DNA from: Thermohalobaculum sp039805905
Lineage (GTDB): Bacteria > Pseudomonadota > Alphaproteobacteria > Rhodobacterales > Rhodobacteraceae
NCBI GenBank assembly: GCA_039805905.1
Contig: JBDIVM010000002.1
Coordinates: forward strand, 124,001-188,000
Length of the DNA stretch: 64,000 bases
Reading direction: 5' to 3'
The notes under the pieces were generated by a model. The model was not told where the DNA came from and did not search any database. It saw only the letters and a list, made by a program, of their open reading frames with translations. Each line of letters begins with the position of its first letter. Positions within the stretch are counted from its first letter, which is position 1. The translations under genes were made by a program, and so were the position numbers. Below, one piece after another: positions 58,688 to 64,000 of the stretch.

Positions 58688-59815
58688 ATGTCCCGTTTCA
58701 CTTATCAGATCGAGGCGCGCGACGGCCGCGCCCGTACCGGCCGGATCGTCACGCCGCGCGGCGAGATCCGGACGCCGGCCTTCATGCCGGTTGGCACCGC
58801 CGCGACCGTCAAGGCGATGCTGCCCGAGAGCGTGGCCGCGACCGGGGCCGAGATCCTGCTGGGAAACACCTATCACCTGATGCTGCGCCCCGGCGCGGCG
58901 CGGGTGGCGGAACTGGGCGGGCTGCACCGCTTCATGAACTGGCCGAAGCCGATCCTGACCGACTCGGGCGGCTTCCAGGTGATGTCGCTGGCAGAGCTGC
59001 GCCGGCTGACCGAGGAGGGGGTGCGCTTCCGCAGCCATGTCGACGGCTCCGAGCACATGCTGAGCCCGGAATCGTCGATGGAGATCCAGCGCCTGCTCGG
59101 CGCGGACATCGTCATGGCCTTCGACGAGTGCACGCCGTTTCCGGCCGAAAAGGGCGTCGCGGCCGAATCGATGCGGCTCTCGATGCGCTGGGCGCGCCGC
59201 TCGCGCGACGCGTTCGGCGACCGGCCAGGACATGCGCTGTTCGGCATACAGCAGGGCAGCATCCATTGCGACCTGCGCGAGGAATCCGCCGCCGCGCTCG
59301 CCGCGATCGGCTTCGACGGCTACGCCATCGGCGGCCTCGCGGTGGGCGAGGGGCAGGCGCAGATGTTCGAGGTGCTCGACCATGCGCCGGGCATGCTGCC
59401 GGACGACCGGCCGCGCTACCTGATGGGCGTCGGCAAGCCGGACGACATCGTCGGCGCGGTGCAGCGCGGGGTGGACATGTTCGACTGCGTGCTGCCGACC
59501 CGCTCGGGCCGCACCGGCCAGGCCTTCACGCGCCGGGGCGTCGTCAACGTCAGGAACGCCCGCCATGCGGCCGATCCGCGCCCGCTCGACCCCGACTGCG
59601 CCTGCCCCTGCTGCCGCAGCTACAGCCGGGCCTATCTCCATCACGTCGTCAAGGCCGGCGAGATCATCGCGTCGATGCTCCTGACCTGGCACAACCTGCA
59701 CTATTACCAGGAACTGATGGCCGGGCTTCGCGCCGCCATCGCAGGGGGCAGGCTGGCGGGATTTGCCGCCGAATTCGCGCGCGAGCGGGCGGCCGGCGAT
59801 CTGCCGCCGCTCTGA
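58688..59815 (+). CDS. tgt: tRNA-guanine transglycosylase
   Basis: A 375-residue bacterial Tgt, replacing G34 by preQ1 in tRNAs with GUN anticodons. The substrate-binding Asp92 is in ILTDSGGFQVMSLAELRRLTEEGV and the catalytic nucleophile Asp is in MFDCVLPTRSGRTGQAFT. The zinc site is CACPCCRSYSRAYLHH. Full length. The ATG at 58688 begins MSRFTYQIEARDG. GluQ, which further modifies queuosine, is at 52.6 kb. Confidence 0.97.
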   Translation: MSRFTYQIEARDGRARTGRIVTPRGEIRTPAFMPVGTAATVKAMLPESVAATGAEILLGNTYHLMLRPGAARVAELGGLHRFMNWPKPILTDSGGFQVMSLAELRRLTEEGVRFRSHVDGSEHMLSPESSMEIQRLLGADIVMAFDECTPFPAEKGVAAESMRLSMRWARRSRDAFGDRPGHALFGIQQGSIHCDLREESAAALAAIGFDGYAIGGLAVGEGQAQMFEVLDHAPGMLPDDRPRYLMGVGKPDDIVGAVQRGVDMFDCVLPTRSGRTGQAFTRRGVVNVRNARHAADPRPLDPDCACPCCRSYSRAYLHHVVKAGEIIASMLLTWHNLHYYQELMAGLRAAIAGGRLAGFAAEFARERAAGDLPPL

Positions 59816-59820
59816 TCCGC

Positions 59821-61011
59821 TCAGAACCGGAACGAGCCGCCGACCGAGAAGATGTGCGCGCCGCCGTCATATTCCACATGGGTGCCGGCGAGCGGCCCGT
59901 TGCGCAGGGTGACGTCCGGGTCGCTGAGCGCGTGCAGGTAGGAATAGGCGGCATCGACCGAGATCGTGTCGGTAAGCGCATAGCTGAAACCGGCCGAGAT
60001 CCAGAGGCGATCCTCGTCCGGCACACGCACGGTGCGGAAGGCATCGCTGGTCGGCGTCTGGTCATAGGCCAACCCGCCCCGCAGGGTGAAGCGGTCGCCG
60101 ATGTCATACTCGGTTCCGAGCGCGAAGAACCACGCATCGTCGTAGTTCTGGACATCGCTCACCTGTCCGAACGGCGTGCCGGTCAGGGCCGGGGTCGAGA
60201 TGTCGATGCTGTCGAAGCGCGACCAGTTGATGAAGCGGCCCTCGGCCATGACGCGCAGGTCGTCGCCGACCTCCTGCGTGACACCGAGCTGCACCCAGTT
60301 CGGCAGGCTGGCCTCGACCTCGCCTGGGAACCCGCCGAAGGACCGCGTCGGAACCTTCAGGTCGTAGCCGTGATGGTAGGCGGCGCCGATATGGGTGCCG
60401 TCCACCGGCTCGAACAGCAGGCCGAGCGAGAACCCCACCGCCCAGTCGTCGCCCTCCAGATCGACCACGGCGCTCTCGAGCGTCGCGTCGGCATAGAGGA
60501 TGTCGAGCGCGGCGCCGAGCGTCAGGTTGTCGAGCAGGTCATAGGCCACGCTGGGCGAGATGCTGATCGTCGTCAGCTCTGACTTCGTCGCATCGGCCTG
60601 GACCGGGGAACCGTTGCCATACTTGGTCTTCAGCCCGAACGGCGCGTAGGAGGTGAGACCAACGACGAGATCCTCGCCGAGCCGATAGCCGAGCGCGAGC
60701 GAGGGCACGGCGCCGAGGACATCGCCATCGATCGTCGACCCGGCCAGCGGGCCGTCGGTCAGGGTGCCGTCGGCAATCGGCTTCACGACCGAGAGGTTGC
60801 CGCCGGCCTCGAATCGCTCGACCGTCGTGAGCGCTGCGGGATTGAAACTCGAATAGGTCACGTCGCCTGCGGCGGAAACCGACCCGGCGAGCGATGACCC
60901 GATCGCGCTTGCCGATCGCTCGTTCAACTGGAACGCCCCGGCGCTTGCCGCCGAAGCACTCAAGCCATACAGGAGTGCAGTTGTCGCAGCGGCGATTGCC
61001 CGGTTATTCAT
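59821..61011 (-). CDS. FadL/OmpP1-type outer membrane porin
   Basis: A 396-residue 14-stranded barrel for uptake of hydrophobic compounds. Signal peptide (about 1-25), then the N-terminal hatch AFQLNERSASAIGSSLAGSVSAAGDVTYSSFNPAALT with the conserved N-P-A. Long alternating strands follow, ending in Phe (GGSFRF). In Rhodobacterales FadL paralogues serve fatty acids, alkanes or aromatics; substrate unknown. It converges with tgt, 5 bp apart. Confidence 0.9.
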   Translation of the reverse strand: MNNRAIAAATTALLYGLSASAASAGAFQLNERSASAIGSSLAGSVSAAGDVTYSSFNPAALTTVERFEAGGNLSVVKPIADGTLTDGPLAGSTIDGDVLGAVPSLALGYRLGEDLVVGLTSYAPFGLKTKYGNGSPVQADATKSELTTISISPSVAYDLLDNLTLGAALDILYADATLESAVVDLEGDDWAVGFSLGLLFEPVDGTHIGAAYHHGYDLKVPTRSFGGFPGEVEASLPNWVQLGVTQEVGDDLRVMAEGRFINWSRFDSIDISTPALTGTPFGQVSDVQNYDDAWFFALGTEYDIGDRFTLRGGLAYDQTPTSDAFRTVRVPDEDRLWISAGFSYALTDTISVDAAYSYLHALSDPDVTLRNGPLAGTHVEYDGGAHIFSVGGSFRF

Positions 61012-61225
61012 GCAAGCCTCCCCGTTACAGCGGCATTCTTGGTGCCATGGAGCCAATTCTGTGCCTGGCTTCTTGCTATTCTCACGCTTGTGCGCACCGA
61101 GAATCAACGGTGACGTTGCGGAAAGCCGGGGAGACCGGAATGCGGACCCCTGCGTCAGGCCGTGCAGGCTGGACGTTCGCGCGCCCGTTCGCCATAGTCC
61201 CCGGCGGCAGAGCGGAGTGAGTCGG

Positions 61226-61606
61226 ATGGGAATTCTCAGCGAGATCTTCACCTGGTGGAACGGCCAGACGCTCGGCACCCGCGTCTACACCGCCCGCAAC
61301 GGTGTGAAGGTGGGCGAGGACGAAATGGGCAACCGGTTCTACCAGACCGCCGACGGCAAGCGCCGCTGGGTGATCTACAACGGCGTGGCCGAGGCGAGCA
61401 AGGTCTCGCCGGACTGGCATGGCTGGCTGCATCACACCTTCGACGAGCTGCCGAGCAAGGCGCCGCTCCCCCGCAAGGGCTGGGAGAAGGACCATGTCGA
61501 GAACCTGACCGGCTCCGAGGGCGCCTATCGCCCGCCCGGCAGCGTGCTGACGCCGGCACGGCGCCCCCGCGTCGCAGGCGACTACGAAGCCTGGCGCCCG
61601 GAGTGA
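61226..61606 (+). CDS. NDUFA12-type complex I accessory subunit
   Basis: A 126-residue protein homologous to NDUFA12 (B17.2), an accessory subunit of NADH:ubiquinone oxidoreductase present in alphaproteobacteria and mitochondria. Core motifs are TWWNGQTLGTRVYT, GNRFYQ, RRWVIYNG and VSPDWHGWLHHTFDE. It is cytoplasmic and attaches to the peripheral arm. Six bases separate it from mlaD on the same strand, the usual Rhodobacterales order. Confidence 0.93.
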   Translation: MGILSEIFTWWNGQTLGTRVYTARNGVKVGEDEMGNRFYQTADGKRRWVIYNGVAEASKVSPDWHGWLHHTFDELPSKAPLPRKGWEKDHVENLTGSEGAYRPPGSVLTPARRPRVAGDYEAWRPE

Positions 61607-61612
61607 CCGGAC

Positions 61613-62062
61613 ATGGCCGGTAACGCCGCCGAAACCCTGATCGGCGCCGCCGTGCTCGCGGTCGCCGGCGGGTTCCTGATCTATGCGGCCGGCACCGCCG
61701 ATGTGAACGTCGCCAGAGGCGGCTACGAGCTGGTGGCAAAGTTCCGCAAGGCCGAAGGCATCGATGTCGGGGGCGATGTGCGCATCGCGGGGGTCAAGGT
61801 CGGCAGCATCGCGGCGATGGAGCTCGATCCTGCCACGTTCTTCGCCCGGATCACCGTCGTCGTCGATCAGGCGGTGCGGGTTCCCGACGATTCGCTGGCC
61901 AAGATCACGTCGGCGAGCCTCCTCGGCAATTCCTACATCGCCATCGACCCGGGAAGCTCGGACCTGATGCTGGAGCCCGGGGAGGAGATCTCGTTCACCC
62001 AGAGCTCGGTCAGCGTGGGCGACCTGATCGGCAAATTCATCCACGGCGACGCCGGGAAGTGA
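61613..62062 (+). CDS. mlaD: Outer-membrane lipid asymmetry protein MlaD
   Basis: A 149-residue single-pass inner-membrane protein with one MCE domain. TM at about 9-27 (LIGAAVLAVAGGFLIYA), then MCE with YELVAKFRKAEGIDVGGDVRIAGVKVGSI and SLLGNSYIAIDPG. It forms the hexameric ring of the MlaFEDB phospholipid transporter. MlaE and MlaF are not present here. The DUF2155 gene overlaps its stop codon by 4 bp (GTGA). Confidence 0.92.
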   Translation: MAGNAAETLIGAAVLAVAGGFLIYAAGTADVNVARGGYELVAKFRKAEGIDVGGDVRIAGVKVGSIAAMELDPATFFARITVVVDQAVRVPDDSLAKITSASLLGNSYIAIDPGSSDLMLEPGEEISFTQSSVSVGDLIGKFIHGDAGK

Positions 62063-62667
62063 GCCGCCTGCCGACAGCACTGTCGATGGGGCGCCACGGT
62101 CCGGCGCTCGCGATGGCGCTCGCCCTGCTTGCAGGCACCCCGGTGGCTTCGGCGGCGCAGCAACCGGCAGGGAGCGGCATCGAGACGAAGCCACTCGAGC
62201 CGCTTGCGCCGGCTCCCGGCGATGGCGCGGGAAACGGCGGGGAGACCGGTGTCGTGCCGCGCGACAACCGCTTCATGCCGGCACCGTTCCGCACCCTCGG
62301 TACCGCCCGCGCTCCCGAGCTGATCGACCCGGTCGCGACCTCGGTCCGGCCCGGGGCGCGGCTCCGCGGGCTCGACAAGATGACCGGCCGAACCACCACT
62401 GTCGACATTGCCGCAGGCGGCGAGGAGATGGTCGACCGGTTGCGGGTCCGGCTCGAGGCCTGCCGGGCGCCCGACGACAACGCCCAGCACGGGACCATGG
62501 CCTTCGTCGAGATCTGGGACACGAAGCAGGACGCGCCGGACCCGGTGTTCTCGGGCTGGATGTTCGCCGAGAGCCCCGCGCTGTCGGCCATGGATCACCC
62601 GCGCTACGATCTCTGGGTGATCAGCTGCACCACCTCCGACGGCGGGGCGCCCGCCGCCAGCGAGTAG
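62059..62667 (+). CDS. DUF2155 exported protein
   Basis: A 202-residue exported protein of DUF2155. Signal peptide at about 8-33, Pro-rich stretch, then the family core RLRGLDKMTGRTTTVDIAAGG, RLRVRLEACRAPDDN, AFVEIWDTKQDAPDPVFSGWMFAESPALSAMDHPRYDLWVISC. Two Cys (in LEACR and VISC) are conserved and may pair. Function unknown. The start is GTG (62059) overlapping mlaD; ATG codon 9 is an alternative. Its 3' 64 bp overlap aat in convergent orientation. Confidence 0.88.
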   Translation: MSRLPTALSMGRHGPALAMALALLAGTPVASAAQQPAGSGIETKPLEPLAPAPGDGAGNGGETGVVPRDNRFMPAPFRTLGTARAPELIDPVATSVRPGARLRGLDKMTGRTTTVDIAAGGEEMVDRLRVRLEACRAPDDNAQHGTMAFVEIWDTKQDAPDPVFSGWMFAESPALSAMDHPRYDLWVISCTTSDGGAPAASE

Positions 62668-63263
62668 AAATCGGCATTCGCGGCGATCGCCCGGTCCAGC
62701 ATCTCGTGGTAGCGTGCCTTCGGGATGCTGCGCGCACCCATGGACTCGAGATGGGGCGTGGTGAACTGCGTGTCGAGCAGGGTGAACCCGCCAGCCTTCA
62801 TCCTGGCCACCAGGTGCGCCAGGGCGATCTTCGAGGCATTGGGCATGCGGCTGAACATGCTTTCCCCGAAGAACGCGCCGCCGAGGCGCACCCCGTAGAG
62901 ACCGCCGACAAGCTCGTGTTCCGCCCAGACCTCGATGGAATGGGCATGGCCCATGCGGTGGAGCCCGGAATACAGCCGGCGGATCGTCGGGTTGATCCAG
63001 GTCTCGGGCCGGTCGGCGCAGGCCGCCAGCACGGCGTCGAAGGCATGGTCGACCCGCACGTGGTAGCCGCCCCGGAGGAGCCGCTTGCGCAGCGAGCGCG
63101 AGAGATGGAAGGCGTTCAGCGGAAGGATTCCGCGCTTGCGCGGGTCGACCCAGAAGATCTCGTCCGTCTCGGCGCTGTCGGCCATCGGGAACACCCCGGC
63201 GGCATACGCCCGCAGCACCAGGGCCGGCGTCACCTCGAGTTCGGGTGATTCTGCGTCCTTCAT
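62604..63263 (-). CDS. aat: Leucyl/phenylalanyl-tRNA-protein transferase
   Basis: A 219-residue transferase of the bacterial N-end rule that puts Leu or Phe on N-terminal Arg/Lys substrates for ClpAP. Motifs are VLRAYAAGVFPMADS, WVDPRKRGILPL, HSIEVWAEHELVGGLYGVRLGGAFFGESMFS and FTLLDTQFTTPHLESMGA. The C-terminal 20 residues or so run into the DUF2155 region antisense. It follows accC on the same strand. Confidence 0.93.
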   Translation of the reverse strand: MKDAESPELEVTPALVLRAYAAGVFPMADSAETDEIFWVDPRKRGILPLNAFHLSRSLRKRLLRGGYHVRVDHAFDAVLAACADRPETWINPTIRRLYSGLHRMGHAHSIEVWAEHELVGGLYGVRLGGAFFGESMFSRMPNASKIALAHLVARMKAGGFTLLDTQFTTPHLESMGARSIPKARYHEMLDRAIAANADFYSLAAGAPPSEVVQLITQRS

Positions 63264-63320
63264 GGACGAAGAATAGCAGAAGCGCGGCCCGCCTTGCCCA
63301 GCGCCGTCGTCATTTCCGGG

Positions 63321-64000
63321 TCAGCCGAGTTCCCTTGCCAGCCAGTTCTCGAGCCAGTGGATGTTGTAGCTGCCGGCGCGGATGTCGGCATCATCCAGCA
63401 GCGCGTGGAACAGCGGCAGCGTCGTGTCGATGCCATCCACCACCAACTCGCTCAACGCCCGCTTCAGGCGCATGAGGCAATCGTCGCGGCTCCCTGCATT
63501 GACGATCAGCTTGCCGATGAGGCTGTCGTAGTAGGGCTGCACCGCATAGCCGTCATAAAGCGCCGAATCCATCCGCACGCCCAGCCCGCCGGGCGCATGG
63601 TAGCCCTTCACCAGGCCGGGGCAGGGGGTGAAGGCGGGAATCCGCTCGGCGTTGATCCGGCACTCGATGGCATGCCCGTGCGGTGTCATGTCCTTCTGGG
63701 TAAAGGAGAGCCTCTCACCCGCGGCAATGCGGATCTGCTCGCGCACCAGGTCGACGCCGTAGACCAGCTCGGTCACCGGATGCTCGACCTGGAGCCGTGT
63801 ATTCATCTCGATGAAATGGAACTCGCCATTCTCGTAGAGGAACTCGATGGTGCCGACGCCCCGGTAGCCCATCTCGCCGATCGCCCTGGCGCAGACCCCG
63901 CCGATCCGCGCCCGGGTCTCGGCGTCGATCACCGGCGAGGGGCATTCCTCGAAGACCTTCTGGTGCCGGCGCTGCAGCGAACAGTCGCGCTCGCCCAGGT
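63321..64000 (-). CDS. accC: Biotin carboxylase subunit of acetyl-CoA carboxylase, C-terminal part (partial)
   Basis: The C-terminal 226 codons of AccC, which carboxylates biotin in fatty acid synthesis. The ATP-grasp catalytic segment FHFIEMNTRLQVEHPVTE is visible; GHAIECRINAERI, DGYAVQPYYDSLIGKLIVNA and a terminal GSYNIHWLENWLA follow. The N-terminal half is beyond the right edge. The order accC then aat on the minus strand is typical of the accBC-aat operon. Confidence 0.95.
   Translation of the reverse strand, partial: LGERDCSLQRRHQKVFEECPSPVIDAETRARIGGVCARAIGEMGYRGVGTIEFLYENGEFHFIEMNTRLQVEHPVTELVYGVDLVREQIRIAAGERLSFTQKDMTPHGHAIECRINAERIPAFTPCPGLVKGYHAPGGLGVRMDSALYDGYAVQPYYDSLIGKLIVNAGSRDDCLMRLKRALSELVVDGIDTTLPLFHALLDDADIRAGSYNIHWLENWLARELG

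Noticed and set aside
1..64000. tRNA, rRNA, prophage or IS elements
   Set aside because: I found no cloverleaf-like sequence with a consensus T-loop, no rRNA, and no transposase, integrase or phage structural gene; the repeats present are extragenic.

Overview
The window is GC-rich chromosomal DNA from an alphaproteobacterium, most likely Rhodobacterales or a near relative. The evidence is gene content and order, not a database match: the ChpT phosphotransferase, an adjacent SciP-CtrA pair, a homocysteine methyltransferase/corrinoid protein/DUF1638 cluster, the DUF3553-olsB-olsA run, an inferred 6S RNA locus between zapA and a 5-formyltetrahydrofolate cyclo-ligase, and the NDUFA12-mlaD-DUF2155 / accC-aat arrangement at the right end. 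Coding density is high. I saw no tRNA, rRNA, CRISPR array, prophage or complete insertion sequence.

Layout. 1-3.7 kb: 5' part of aspS, an OmpA-type lipoprotein, rnd, a small lipoprotein and sufE. 3.7-6.4 kb: a probable split methionine synthase module. 6.4-11.2 kb: a PAS protein, gmk, a gamma carbonic anhydrase-like protein, chpT, DUF3553 and ornithine-lipid acyltransferases. 11.2-13.5 kb: the most unusual locus, two short paralogous peptides with a twin-arginine leader-like start (one carrying a Gly-Ser-Asp repeat tract), followed by an HprK-like kinase fused to a PqqD domain. 13.6-18.5 kb: three tandem paralogues joining LysM to a solute-binding-like domain. 18.8-21.8 kb: a glutamine synthetase-family enzyme, thiE, a palindromic repeat and a gene-decay scar. 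21.8-30.1 kb: a central carbon block (class I aldolase, pgk, gap, tkt) with an MmgE/PrpD gene and an AhpD-like gene inserted. 30.4-35.4 kb: zapA, 6S RNA, folate and metallophosphoesterase genes, an aldolase, DUF1993 and a YebC-type regulator. 35.5-40.1 kb: cytochrome c, a PQQ-type sugar dehydrogenase, a SLC13-type transporter and a cytochrome c/P460 fusion. 40.1-45.3 kb: DUF3775, asparaginase, M20 peptidase, flavin reductase and mnmA. 45.3-52.6 kb: sciP, ctrA, bactofilin, an M23 peptidase and a giant AsmA-type protein. 52.6-64 kb: gluQ, an HHH protein, tpiA, TfoX-N, an A-type Fe-S protein, an MMPL transporter, a SufT-like protein, tgt, a FadL-type porin, NDUFA12, mlaD, DUF2155, aat and the 3' part of accC.

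How the parts work together. Several pathways appear as partial sets: cell-cycle control (ChpT, SciP, CtrA), envelope morphogenesis (bactofilin, M23 peptidase, ZapA, AsmA, MlaD), Fe-S assembly (SufE, A-type carrier, SufT-like), the lower Embden-Meyerhof and pentose phosphate pathways (fba, tpiA, gap, pgk, tkt), and queuosine tRNA modification (Tgt, GluQ). The peptide/kinase-PqqD locus at 11.4-13.5 kb is the best candidate for an undescribed system. It looks like a post-translational modification cassette acting on a secreted Ser-rich peptide, but that function is inferred.
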